A DNA stretch of 64,000 bases, taken from Acidobacteriaceae bacterium KBS 89 (GTDB taxonomy: Bacteria; Acidobacteriota; Terriglobia; Terriglobales; Acidobacteriaceae). The notes below the pieces were generated by a model. That model saw only the letters and a program-made list of their open reading frames with translations. It did not search any database and had not been told where the DNA came from. Location of the stretch: positions 434,001-498,000 of the forward strand of contig KB906755.1 in NCBI GenBank assembly GCA_000381605.1. The letters are read 5' to 3'. Shown one piece after another: positions 43,970 to 52,505 of this stretch. Within the stretch, counting starts at the first letter, position 1. Every line of letters starts with the position of its first letter. The translations under genes and the position numbers were made by a program.

Positions 43970-46420
43970 CTACTCAGTCGGAGACTGGACTAGAAGTGTC
44001 ACGGTGGCAGAGTGCTGGAGGATGCTACCGGTGGATGTTGTGGCCGTGCCGGTGACCGTGATGGTGTAAGCCTTCGCGGAGGGCGCCAGGGAGTCTCCAG
44101 TGATTACGCGGTCTCCGCATCCTGTGGCGTAAAGCAGGGTGACGCTCAGGAGTACAAAGATGCAGAGCTTCGCTGCGATGCGGCGAGCGCGAGGACGCAC
44201 GACAAAGAACACAATGGGACTTAGCAAAAAGACCAACGTCGTGGTCGGATGGGCGGGATTACTCCTTGATGCGGTGGTGTTCGGGGTCGCGATGGTCAGA
44301 GTGAAAGTGTTAGTGGCGAGTCCGGGCGGAAGAGTCGGAGGATTGAAAGAGGCTTTGGCGAGATCGGGAAAGCCGGTTGCGGCGAGTGTGATGGGACTCG
44401 ACATGCTGCCTTGAGGCTGGACGGTGAAGGAAAAACTGGCAGAACTGCCGGAGGAGATGGTTTGCGATGTTGTGCCGGTAGGGGTCAGAGCGAAGTCTGA
44501 GTTGGTGGTGGGGCCCGCGGTGATGAGTTGAGCGGTGGAAGAGCTGGGGGTGAAGTTCATGTTGCCGCTGTAAAAGGCGGTGAAGGAGTGCGCCCCCTGA
44601 GTAATCGAATCGACGGTGAAGACAGAGTCTCCGCTGCTCGAGAGCGGTGAGGTGAAGATAGGGTTGTTTGAATCGAGGAGCGTCACCGAACCGGTCGGTG
44701 AACCGCTTGTAGTGCTCGCTACGTGGGCGGTGAGTGTGATGGAAGATCCTGGGGTGGCGGTTGCGATGAGATTGCTCAGGGTGACGAGCGCAGGAGCCGG
44801 ATTGATGGTTAGTGTCGCGACGGGCGAGGCGATCGCGTAGTTCCCTGATGCTGGGCCGGAGAGAGTTGCTGTAATGGGATAGGTTCCGGCGGGCGAAAGA
44901 GTAGTGGCGGTGGTTGTAAAGGTGGCGGTGAGGTTTGACGCGTCCTGCGGAAGTGTTCCGTTGATGGTTCCGCTAATGCTCGGAACGGGTTGGCCGTAGA
45001 GCAGTGGGATGGGAGCGATGGTCGCAGTGAGTTGCTGTGGGGTGATCGTAAGGTCCACAGCGGAAGCTTGAGCTGTGCTGTGAGTCTGGTCGCCGGCGTA
45101 GGTTGCGGTGAGAATGTAGTGACCCGCGGGGAGGTTTGTTATCGGGAGGGTGGCGATGTTGGAGACGAGAAGACTGGTACCCAGGGTGGTTGTGCCGTTG
45201 AAGAATATAACAGGGCCTGTGGCAGGTGTGGCGGATGCCAGCGTGGCAGTGAACTGTCCGCTGCCATAGACGACGACTGCGGGTGCTGAGAGAGTCAGAG
45301 TGCTGGGAACGGTACTGCCGGGGCCGGCGATGGTTTGAATGGTCGAAGGGGCGGCGGTGAGTTGACGGGCGCGTCGGTTGCCGGTGTCGGCGAGGGTGAC
45401 GAGGGCTGAGGGGGAGATTGCGGTACCGCGCGGGGTGTTGAGGGAGGCGGCGGTGGCGGGGCCTCCGTCGCCTGCAAAGGCCTGGGTGCCGTCGCCGGCT
45501 ACTGTGGTGATGATGCCGGTGGTGGCGTCGATGCGGCGGATGCGGTGGTTGGCGGTGTCGGCGAGGTAAAGATTTCCGCTGGCGTCGAGGGTGATGCCGT
45601 GCGGGAGGGCCAGAGTAGCGTTGGTCGCAGCGGTGTTGTCGCCGGAGAAACCTGGAGCTCCGGCGCCAGCGATGGTGCTGATGCGGCCAGTGGTGGCGTC
45701 GATGCGGCGGATGCGGTGATTGTGGGTGTCGGCGAGGTAGAGGTTGTTTGCAGAGTCGAGGGCCAGGCCGGTGGGTGAGTCAATGGCGGCGGAGATGGCG
45801 GGGCCTGCCTCGCCGGAGAAGCCCTGCGTGCCAGTGCCCGCAATGGTAGTGATGATTCCTGTGGTGGCGGTGATCTTGCGGATGCGGTGGTTGCCGGTGT
45901 CGGCGAGATAGAGGTTGCCGCGGGTATCGAGCGCCAGGGCCGTGGGGAGGTTGAGTTGGGCTGTGGTGGCGAGTGCGTTGTCGCCGGAGAAGCCGGGGTT
46001 GGTACCGGCGATGGTAGTGATGACGCCGGTGGTGAGGTTAAGTCTGCGGATGCGGTGGTTGTGGGTGTCGGCGATGTAGAGATTGTTTACGCTGTCGAGA
46101 GCGAGGCCTTGCGGAGAGTCGAATGTGGCGGAGGTGGCAGGGCCAGTGTCGCCGGAAAGGCCCTGTGCGCCCGTTCCTGCGATGGTGGTGATGTTGCCGG
46201 TGGTGTCGACTTTGCGGATGACGTGGTTCGCGGTCTCGGCAAGGTAGAGGTTGCCGGTGGTGTCAAAGGCTATTGCTGAGGGCAAAGCAAGGGGGACGGT
46301 CAGAGCGGAGATTTGGGCGGGCGCTGCTCGAGACGAGGTGAGGAAGAGCAGGAGGATGAGCGCAATCCGCAGCGGTGCGTGTGTGAAGCGAAGAGGGTGT
46401 GTGATGCTCTGCGTACCCAT
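43970..46420 (-). CDS. Secreted NHL-repeat and Ig-like repeat protein
   Basis: 816 residues. Signal peptide (IALILLLFLTSSRAAPAQ), then six NHL-type repeats of about 56 residues to residue 355. Each contains GLALDSxNNLYIADTHNHRIRR and TTIAGTG, and together they would form a six-bladed propeller. Residues about 365-700 carry Ig-like repeats (ATYAGDQTHSTAQASAVDLT, SFTAFYSGNMNFTPSSS). A C-terminal membrane anchor (TTLVFLLSPIVFFVVRPRARR) and LLSVTLLYATGCGD follow. The final Thr/Ser-rich part repeats TVTGTAT. Likely cell-surface or adhesive, with no catalytic motif. Confidence 0.85.
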   Translation of the reverse strand: MGTQSITHPLRFTHAPLRIALILLLFLTSSRAAPAQISALTVPLALPSAIAFDTTGNLYLAETANHVIRKVDTTGNITTIAGTGAQGLSGDTGPATSATFDSPQGLALDSVNNLYIADTHNHRIRRLNLTTGVITTIAGTNPGFSGDNALATTAQLNLPTALALDTRGNLYLADTGNHRIRKITATTGIITTIAGTGTQGFSGEAGPAISAAIDSPTGLALDSANNLYLADTHNHRIRRIDATTGRISTIAGAGAPGFSGDNTAATNATLALPHGITLDASGNLYLADTANHRIRRIDATTGIITTVAGDGTQAFAGDGGPATAASLNTPRGTAISPSALVTLADTGNRRARQLTAAPSTIQTIAGPGSTVPSTLTLSAPAVVVYGSGQFTATLASATPATGPVIFFNGTTTLGTSLLVSNIATLPITNLPAGHYILTATYAGDQTHSTAQASAVDLTITPQQLTATIAPIPLLYGQPVPSISGTINGTLPQDASNLTATFTTTATTLSPAGTYPITATLSGPASGNYAIASPVATLTINPAPALVTLSNLIATATPGSSITLTAHVASTTSGSPTGSVTLLDSNNPIFTSPLSSSGDSVFTVDSITQGAHSFTAFYSGNMNFTPSSSTAQLITAGPTTNSDFALTPTGTTSQTISSGSSASFSFTVQPQGSMSSPITLAATGFPDLAKASFNPPTLPPGLATNTFTLTIATPNTTASRSNPAHPTTTLVFLLSPIVFFVVRPRARRIAAKLCIFVLLSVTLLYATGCGDRVITGDSLAPSAKAYTITVTGTATTSTGSILQHSATVTLLVQSPTE
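45360..46260. repeat. In-gene tandem repeats coding NHL blades
   Basis: About six units of roughly 170 bp. Each carries a GTCGGCGA-(T/G)GTA-GAG box coding for the LYxADT strand and a GATGCGGTG box coding for HRIR. Confidence 0.75.
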
Positions 46421-46455
46421 GAGGAGATGGTCTGGATGCTGCTTGCAAATTGATT

Positions 46456-46481
46456 TGGGTCGCAGTACTGCTGCGGACCCA
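46456..46481 (-). terminator. Hairpin after the 199-residue gene
   Basis: TGGGTCCGCAG / CTGCGACCCA stem with one bulged base, about 45 nt after the stop on the minus strand, followed by AAATCAATTT. Confidence 0.5.
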
Positions 46482-46524
46482 TGCCTAACTTTACCTTATG
46501 GGGTTTTGAATGCAGGCTATTACT

Positions 46525-47124
46525 TTAGATACCGGGTCGCAATTCAGCGCCTGGGTGAGTGGGGCGTTTCGTTCGCTGCATATAGTCTCGCGTTCGATGG
46601 GCGCAGCCTTCGGGGTCTTTCTGGTAAAGGGCGATGCGCTCGGCTTCGCTCATCAGGGCAAACTCAACGTCGATGCCGTCGAAGAGATCGGGCGGCAGGA
46701 TACTGATGTCAGCTGTGCCGGATGCAACAGCGGAGAGTTCGGCCCAGTGTTGGGTGATGAGAGCGGCGTTGTAGAAGCGAAAGCCTGGATAGAACAGGGG
46801 GCTGGTGTGAATGAGATCGAGAAGGCGTTTCTGTTCGGGGGTCATTGCCCACGGATATTTTTTGAGGCGTTTGAGAAAACAGACGGCTTCGTTTTCGTCG
46901 TAGAGTTCATCGGCGATTGCGGCGATAGAGACGCCACGTAGAAAATCTATGGGCTCTTCGAGGCTGGCTTCGAGAGCGCTTTCGACGTGGTTGGCGAGGG
47001 TAACGCCTTTTTTGCGGGCCGCGATCTCAGCGAGCGAACGGAGGCGTTTGCTGAGCCGGAAGGTGAGGGTTTCGGTTCTTGGCTTTTCGGCGTTTCTAGC
47101 CTTGAACTGCTTCCTAGGTTCCAT
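46525..47124 (-). CDS. Hypothetical protein with ribbon-helix-helix-like N-terminus
   Basis: 199 residues, no signal peptide. Residues 17-50 (ETLTFRLSKRLRSLAEIAARKKGVTLANHVESAL) look like a ribbon-helix-helix DNA-binding domain of the CopG/Arc type. The remaining 140 residues have no recognised family, are acidic and contain a possible WAMTPEQKRLLDLIHTSP turn. An imperfect palindrome lies just upstream (47157-47179), as expected for autoregulation. It is monocistronic. No toxin gene follows. Confidence 0.7.
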   Translation of the reverse strand: MEPRKQFKARNAEKPRTETLTFRLSKRLRSLAEIAARKKGVTLANHVESALEASLEEPIDFLRGVSIAAIADELYDENEAVCFLKRLKKYPWAMTPEQKRLLDLIHTSPLFYPGFRFYNAALITQHWAELSAVASGTADISILPPDLFDGIDVEFALMSEAERIALYQKDPEGCAHRTRDYMQRTKRPTHPGAELRPGI

Positions 47125-47156
47125 CTAGGATTCTCCGGCTTGTACCAGCCTTATAT

Positions 47157-47179
47157 TGTGTTGCTTAGCTAATGTAACA
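47157..47179. promoter_or_regulatory. Imperfect palindrome upstream of the RHH-like gene
   Basis: TGTGTTGC-TTAGCTAA-TGTAACAC has near-mirror arms GTGTT / AACAC around a perfect TTAGCTAA core. A half-site CAACACA repeats 9 nt further on. It may be an operator between the RHH-like gene and the rhaM leader. Confidence 0.45.
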
Positions 47180-47263
47180 CGATACAACACATGTCTTGGA
47201 AGTTTTCTTACGCTACTGGCATTTCCGCGAGAGCGTTCAGTTAGGCGTCCAAGGAGGCCGTCG

Positions 47264-47350
47264 ATGATAGTCTTCGATGAAGCTTGCGCTGCCGTCGCGG
47301 GGTCAATTGAGAAAGGTTATGCGGAGGAAGAATGCCACGTCATTGCTTAA
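47264..47350 (+). CDS. 28-codon upstream ORF overlapping rhaM
   Basis: ATG 47264 lies 6 nt after AAGGAGG, the strongest ribosome site in this stretch. The ORF (MIVFDEACAAVAGSIEKGYA and 8 further residues) ends 19 nt inside rhaM, and the rhaM ribosome site lies within it. It could be a translated leader that controls rhaM, or the tail of a lost gene. No family recognised. Confidence 0.45.
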   Translation: MIVFDEACAAVAGSIEKGYAEEECHVIA

Positions 47351-47670
47351 CGCTGGATTTGAAAGACGATAAGACTGCGATTGCGAATTACAAGCGGTAT
47401 CACGTGAAGATATGGCCAGAGGTGAAACAGAGCCTGTTCGACGCGGGTGTGGTGGAGATGGAGATCTACCTGCTGGGGACGAGGATGTTCATGATCATGG
47501 ATGTGGATGATTCGTTTTCGCTTTCAGCCAAAGCAGCCAAAGACCTGGCGAATGCGAAGGTACAGGAGTGGGAGACGATCATGCACGGATTTCAACAGCA
47601 GTTGCCGGGGACGCGCCCCGACCAATATTGGATGGTCATGGAGCGGGTCTTTAGCTTGGAGGAACAGTAG
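47332..47670 (+). CDS. rhaM: L-rhamnose mutarotase-like protein
   Basis: 112 residues of the YiiL/RhaM and FucM fold, which speed anomer exchange of 6-deoxy sugars. Landmarks are LDLKDDKTAIANYKRYH, the conserved KIWPEVKQSLFDAGV with IYLLGTRMFMIMDV, and EWETIMHGFQQQLPG. It has no signal peptide. The ribosome site GCGGAGGAAG lies inside the overlapping 28-codon ORF. No other sugar genes are nearby, so the sugar is not decided. A long perfect hairpin follows the stop. Confidence 0.88.
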   Translation: MPRHCLTLDLKDDKTAIANYKRYHVKIWPEVKQSLFDAGVVEMEIYLLGTRMFMIMDVDDSFSLSAKAAKDLANAKVQEWETIMHGFQQQLPGTRPDQYWMVMERVFSLEEQ

Positions 47671-47720
47671 CGCGCAGCTGCTTCGTGTTAATTTGATCGC
47701 GGCTGAGACAGTTTGAAAAA

Positions 47721-47760
47721 TGCAGAAGGCCCCGGGAGGTTGTTCCCGGGGCCTTCTGCA
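47721..47760. terminator. Very strong hairpin after rhaM
   Basis: Perfect 17-bp stem TGCAGAAGGCCCCGGGA / TCCCGGGGCCTTCTGCA with a 6-nt loop between the stops of the convergent rhaM and NHL-like lipoprotein genes. Neither side has a long T tail. Confidence 0.75.
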
Positions 47761-47779
47761 TCGTTGGATATTGTTTGAG

Positions 47780-49864
47780 TTAGGGGATCTGCTGGAAGCG
47801 CCCGATGTTGATGCCAAGCGCGTAGGGTGCGAAGATCGGAACGCCTTGACCCACGATCTCGGTGACGAAGCTGTTGCCAACCCCGACTATCCAGACGTTT
47901 CCGGCCTGATCGACGGCGATGTTGCGGTTTGAGTTGAAGAAGGTGGAGGCCTTCTGGAAGCCTGTCGTGGGTGAGAGTGGGAGTGCGCCAAAGAAGCTAA
48001 CTTCGCTGAGACTACCAGCGCCGCTATTGGCGATCCAACTATTGGAACGACCGTCGACTGCGATGCCCTTGGGGCTGGAAATTCCTGCGGTCGCAGCGGT
48101 AAAGGGCCAAGGGCTACCAGCGGGAACCCAAGTGGTTCCGCTCTTGGAGAGTCGCGTGATAGCACCGGTGTCGATCGCCGAGACGAAGACGTTGTTCCCA
48201 GCGTCGACCACGACGCCCCAGGAGTTTCCGGAGGTGGTGAACGGAGTTGTGATGAAGCCGTTAAGAGCCCCGCCGCCAGTACCGGGTGTGATCTGAGCGA
48301 TAAAGGTCGAGCCGGAGGAGACCCAGATGTTACCGGGGGTCAGCTTCGGAGTAGTGGAGGTCGCGTCGGCCATCAGGCGTAATGGAGCGGCGCCAACTGT
48401 GCTCGATATTTGAACGGGCGCCACCGCCGCAGCTGCAGTTGCACCATTCGGTATTTGATAGACCGACCCAACTCCACCCGAAGCGGCGGAGAAGTACACA
48501 TTGCCCGCTCCGTCTGCCGTCATCGCCAGGGGATTTACGCCAACAGGGAAGGCGAGGGTGGCCTGTGTAGTCGGGTTGTACCGGTAGAGGGTAGTACCAC
48601 CAGCGGCCCAAACGTTGGTAGCCAAATCGACGGTGCCTCCGGTTGCCGAGGTGCCTGGATCAAAGTTGATGCAAGCTAAGGGTGCACCCGCAGCGGAGAT
48701 CGAGGAGAGATTGCCGCCAGCCTGCGAGTTTCCGAACCACACGTTGTCCGCACCGTCGACACTGATATCGTTTGGCGAAGAGATAAAGTTGCCGGAGGCG
48801 CAGCTGCTGCTGGCGCCAGTGCTGGCGTAGCTGATGCCGATGCCCCAGTCGGTCGGCACGGCAGCGAGGCTGGGCTGGTAAGGCGCGCCAACCGCGGGCT
48901 GGAGACCGAAGAGGGCCGACATGTTCGTTGTGTTGGAGTTGGTTGGATTGGTGAAGATATAAAACAGGGCCTGAAGTGCATCGGTGGCCGGCGCGAAACT
49001 GGTATTGAGGCTCGTCGTATTTGGGATTGGGGGAACAGCCGCCGCCTGGATCGTGGCGCAGTTCGGTGTAGCCGAGGTTGCTCCGTTGATGCAAGCAGAG
49101 ATGATGTTCGCAAGGGTGTTGATTTTCGCGGTTTCCGGAGTCGCAGTAAGCGCAACCCCCGGGGCGATATTGCTCCCAGGAGCCGGTGTGAGTGACGTAG
49201 ACGGAACGGCAAGGCCGGTCGCCGCATTGGCCAGCAGCTTCACGGTGTTGGGAAGATTGAGCATGATGAGCCTCTGCTGGCCGGTGGCGTCTGCTCTCAG
49301 GGTGTCATTGTTGCCATTCGTATCAGCCGCGGGATTGAAGAATTGCTGCACAGCAGCCATGGTAGCGACGGTGGTGACTTCGCTCATGTAAACAAAGTTG
49401 TTTGCGGTGAGAGTCGCGCAACTACCATAGAGCGCGATGAATGCCGCGGCATCGTTGCTCTGCGTCGCTCCATTGTTTTGCGTGTTGCCACCCTTCGAGA
49501 CAACATACACCAATGGGTCACCCACCGTGGTGGGACAGGAATAAATGGAGGTGGTGCCATCGTGGCCGCCGGCCGAGTCTTTGGTGAAGCTGAAGGAGCC
49601 CAGACTGTCAGTCGTTGTGGTGGCCGCCTTGATGGCGGGAGCACCTTGGCCAGCGAACCAAAGTGTGACGGTGGCACCGATGACCGGTTGATTACCGCCA
49701 TGGATGGTTCCGCGAAGAGTGGCGGGCGAGTTGAATGGGTTTGTGCCTGTTGGTGCGACCGACGACATATTCGCGCAGCCGGCGGTGAGCACGACGCTCG
49801 ACGCAACCAGCGCGAGCAGATTTCGCTTTGAGCCCGTCAGCCGGGCGAAATAATTGCCAATCAT
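47780..49864 (-). CDS. NHL-like beta-propeller lipoprotein
   Basis: 694 residues from ATG 49864, behind GGAGGGAAC. Lipoprotein signal with lipobox (LLALVASSVVLTAGCANM). A carboxypeptidase-regulatory-like sandwich follows (NPFNSPATLRGTIHGGNQPV, ATVTLWFAGQG). The C-terminal half is a streptogramin-lyase/NHL-like propeller: SSPNDISVDGADNVWFGNSQ, NPLAMTADGAGNVYFSAASG, SPKGIAVDGRSNSWIANSG and NRNIAVDQAGNVWIVGVG. Surface-attached, function unknown. The frame to 50038 upstream is probably leader. Confidence 0.85.
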   Translation of the reverse strand: MIGNYFARLTGSKRNLLALVASSVVLTAGCANMSSVAPTGTNPFNSPATLRGTIHGGNQPVIGATVTLWFAGQGAPAIKAATTTTDSLGSFSFTKDSAGGHDGTTSIYSCPTTVGDPLVYVVSKGGNTQNNGATQSNDAAAFIALYGSCATLTANNFVYMSEVTTVATMAAVQQFFNPAADTNGNNDTLRADATGQQRLIMLNLPNTVKLLANAATGLAVPSTSLTPAPGSNIAPGVALTATPETAKINTLANIISACINGATSATPNCATIQAAAVPPIPNTTSLNTSFAPATDALQALFYIFTNPTNSNTTNMSALFGLQPAVGAPYQPSLAAVPTDWGIGISYASTGASSSCASGNFISSPNDISVDGADNVWFGNSQAGGNLSSISAAGAPLACINFDPGTSATGGTVDLATNVWAAGGTTLYRYNPTTQATLAFPVGVNPLAMTADGAGNVYFSAASGGVGSVYQIPNGATAAAAVAPVQISSTVGAAPLRLMADATSTTPKLTPGNIWVSSGSTFIAQITPGTGGGALNGFITTPFTTSGNSWGVVVDAGNNVFVSAIDTGAITRLSKSGTTWVPAGSPWPFTAATAGISSPKGIAVDGRSNSWIANSGAGSLSEVSFFGALPLSPTTGFQKASTFFNSNRNIAVDQAGNVWIVGVGNSFVTEIVGQGVPIFAPYALGINIGRFQQIP

Positions 49865-50631
49865 GGAAGTTCCCTCCGAAAGGTGGTGATGCGGTTTGCT
49901 AAACAAGGTAGTTGCCGTGGCGACAGGTTGTGGGTGACCAGGGGGAAATCGCAGTCCTATAGAGAAGACAGGCTTCGGAAAAAGGTACCTGATTGAAAGT
50001 CGAATGTAAAAGAATCTAACCAAATTCGAACGCATCATGCTAACAAAAGTGGAAGTAATAACCCCTTTGTGGGAGATTAATTACGGGACTAGGGCATATC
50101 TGTACATCTCATGATGGAGCATACCCGAGGTTTTCCATTATGGGACTTAAATGCTCATGATACTTTTGGGTCATTCATCTCAACACAATTTGTTGTACAG
50201 GGGTAAAAGACCAGGACTATTCGTCTTCCTCTCCCAAACGCTTGCATAAGATCGATGATCACGTAAGTTTTGTTATTGCAGCAGTTAGCCGGATTGAATC
50301 AGGTTATAGTGGGATCTTCTCGAAGGACGACAATCTCCGCCGAAGAGTTAGGGTACGGAACGGGCTAAGCGGAACTGCTTGAATTTCATGGGTCAGCTGT
50401 TGCCCAACTTTGTTCCGGGGGTGTGGATTTCGAGCACATCTCGGCGATTTTTGCCCCAGTACGAAATTCCCATCATTGCTGAGTCGAGTGCCCTACCTGG
50501 CTCTCGGACAAACCACTCGGGAGCGAGACCTAGAGACCGGATTGAACTTCCTGGATGGGCAACTGGGCTTGCAGAAGACTAATCTATCCGAGTAGGTTAC
50601 TTTCAACGAACGTTTTATCGGAGATGATCCA
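49865..50631. other. Long AT-rich divergent intergenic region
   Basis: 767 bp between two divergent lipoprotein genes, clearly richer in A and T than the coding DNA around it, notably 49990-50300. No gene is convincing; several short frames read through but lack ribosome sites. Contains an inverted repeat CAACA-CAATT-TGTTG at 50181-50195. Candidate for a small RNA, promoter cluster or lost genes. Confidence 0.5.
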
Positions 50632-51432
50632 ATGCGTGAGAAATATCTTGCTTTTGCCGCAAGCCTAGCTCTTTCGGCCACCTTAATTCTGGGCGGATGC
50701 AAGAGCTCAACCCCGGCACCTGCCCCGGCCGCCGCGCCGGCACCGGCTGCCTCCGATGGGAGTGCACCGCCTGCGGCTGCCCCGTCTAGCGCGGCGCCTT
50801 CGGCCGCCGCGGCCAGTGCACCACCTGCAGCCGCTCCTGTGGCGCCCGCTCCAACGCCAGCCCCTATTGCTGCTGCCCCGCCGCCACCGCCGGAGCCTGT
50901 GAGGGTGACGGCGCCTGCAGGTGCTGCTGTGGTGGTGACGGTGACCGAACAATTGAGCGCCAGCAAAAACAATGTTGGAGATGGGTTTACGGGCGTTCTT
51001 GCGCAGTCGGTGAAGTCATCGGGTGGCGGAGTGGTGTTCCCTCGTGGGGCTCATGTGGTTGGAACTGTAGTCGCCGCCAAGGGTCAAGGTAAGTTCAAGG
51101 GATCGGGCGCGCTGGGGATTCAAGTCACTTCAATCTCCGGAATGTCGGTCAGCACAAGTGCTTATGAGAAGGAGCAGAAGGGTAAAGGCAAACGGACGGC
51201 TGGCTTTATCGGAGGTGGCGCGGGTGGTGGAGCGCTGATCGGCGGATTGGCCGGGGGCGGTAAGGGCGCTTTGATCGGCGGCCTAATTGGCGCCGGCGCA
51301 GGTACTGCCGGAGCGGCGTTCACCGGTAATAAGGATGTGGTGATTCCGTCGGAGTCGACTATCAGCTTTCACTTGACTTCGCCGGTGACGGTTACGGTCA
51401 AAGCGAAGGAACCAGCGGAGCCACCGCAATAG
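50632..51432 (+). CDS. Glycine-zipper lipoprotein
   Basis: 266 residues. A lipobox signal (LALSATLILGGCKSS) is followed by 75 residues of Ala/Pro repeats. A domain VNVGDGFTGVLAQSVKSSGG / VVFPRGAHVVGTVVAAKGQG comes next, then a Gly zipper (GGGAGGGALIGGLAGGGKGA and GGLIGAGAGTAGAAF) and TISFHLTSPVTV. The arrangement matches the paralogue at 29637: spacer, beta domain, zipper, short terminal domain. Likely envelope-anchored. A terminator follows at 51457-51490. Confidence 0.78.
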   Translation: MREKYLAFAASLALSATLILGGCKSSTPAPAPAAAPAPAASDGSAPPAAAPSSAAPSAAAASAPPAAAPVAPAPTPAPIAAAPPPPPEPVRVTAPAGAAVVVTVTEQLSASKNNVGDGFTGVLAQSVKSSGGGVVFPRGAHVVGTVVAAKGQGKFKGSGALGIQVTSISGMSVSTSAYEKEQKGKGKRTAGFIGGGAGGGALIGGLAGGGKGALIGGLIGAGAGTAGAAFTGNKDVVIPSESTISFHLTSPVTVTVKAKEPAEPPQ

Positions 51433-51456
51433 TTCTTGCAAGAGTGTTGAAGACCG

Positions 51457-51494
51457 GCACCTGTTCCTTCTTTGAGAGCAGGTGCTTTTCTTTT
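51457..51494 (+). terminator. Terminator after the glycine-zipper lipoprotein
   Basis: GCACCTG / CAGGTGC stem with a 15-nt loop followed by TTTTCTTTT. Confidence 0.7.
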
Positions 51495-51553
51495 GAGCGA
51501 GCGAGTTGTGATTGCTCGCGGGTGACGCCAGGTGCTGGCGGTAGACTGGATTC

Positions 51554-52165
51554 ATGCGGTTGAATCCGGTTTTTTTATTGTCGGCGACTGATGTCGCGCA
51601 CTTCCCTTCTGAAGCGAAGACATATGGAGCGCCGGAGGTGGCGTTTCTGGGGCGATCGAATGTGGGGAAATCCTCTCTGATCAATTCCCTGCTTGGGTCG
51701 CGCGAGGCGAAGGTGTCGTCGACGCCGGGGCGTACGCGGGCGATTAACTTTTTTGCGCTGCATGAGGGTGCGGGCGAAAAGATGAAGGTGAGGCCAGCAT
51801 TGATCTTCGCAGATTTGCCGGGATATGGGTACGCGAAGATTTCAAAGTCGATCTCGGCAGAATGGCCGAAGTTTATTGAGCCGTACCTGGCCGAGCGGGA
51901 GATGCTGGCACTGTGTATTTGCCTAGTGGATACAAATATTCCGCCGCAGGAAAATGATACTCAATTGATTACATATTTGAAGCAGACACAGAGGCCGTTT
52001 CTGGTGGTGGGGACGAAGGCGGATAAGCTGTCGAATAATCAGTTGGCGAAGTCGATGGCTGCGCTGAAGAAGGCGCATGACGTGGAGGAAATTCTTCCGG
52101 TTTCGGCGAAGACGGACGCTGGGACGAAGGCGCTATGGGCGAAGATGATGGAAGTGGCGGAGTGA
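51554..52165 (+). CDS. engB: Ribosome-biogenesis GTPase EngB (YihA/YsxC)
   Basis: 203 residues, normal length. GTPase motifs in order: G1 FLGRSNVGKSSLIN, G2 STPGRTRAINFF, G3 FADLPGYGYAK, G4 GTKADKLS and G5 PVSAKTD. Essential for assembly of the large ribosomal subunit. Monocistronic. The start ATG 51554 lacks a strong ribosome site. Confidence 0.97.
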   Translation: MRLNPVFLLSATDVAHFPSEAKTYGAPEVAFLGRSNVGKSSLINSLLGSREAKVSSTPGRTRAINFFALHEGAGEKMKVRPALIFADLPGYGYAKISKSISAEWPKFIEPYLAEREMLALCICLVDTNIPPQENDTQLITYLKQTQRPFLVVGTKADKLSNNQLAKSMAALKKAHDVEEILPVSAKTDAGTKALWAKMMEVAE

Positions 52166-52505
52166 ACATCTCTTACGTCTCCGCCTTTCACCCGATGTTC
52201 GGACCTGGGTAAGGAACGGGACGCTGCTCCCGGCTTCGGTCTGCTCGTGGGCGCATCGTGAAAGAGGGCGGCCTGCGACAGCCCTGCGCTTCTGGTTGCG
52301 AAGGAGAATTGAGGGGCTTACTCGCCAGAATCCCATCCCAAAAACCGAATACTTCGCCGGTGCTATCACTTTTAACAGTGGCAGTGTGGGGCAATTGGAG
52401 ATTTCATGGATACACGACTGGGTCAGCGGTGCCGGCCCTTGTGAGATTTTTTGGTTTCACGGGGCTCACCTCACTCGTATTGGTACGACAACAAAGGAGA
52501 ACGCT
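52166..52505. other. Intergenic region before the tandem paralogues
   Basis: 340 bp. The frame of the following gene is open back to 52296 but has no ribosome site there. No repeat or RNA motif recognised. Confidence 0.4.

Noticed and set aside
45360..46260. CRISPR-like array of repeated units
   Set aside because: Units are in-frame NHL blades of about 170 bp with imperfect repeats and no short regular spacers.
50379..50582. 67-residue plus-strand frame in the long AT-rich gap
   Set aside because: No ribosome site and no recognisable composition or motif.
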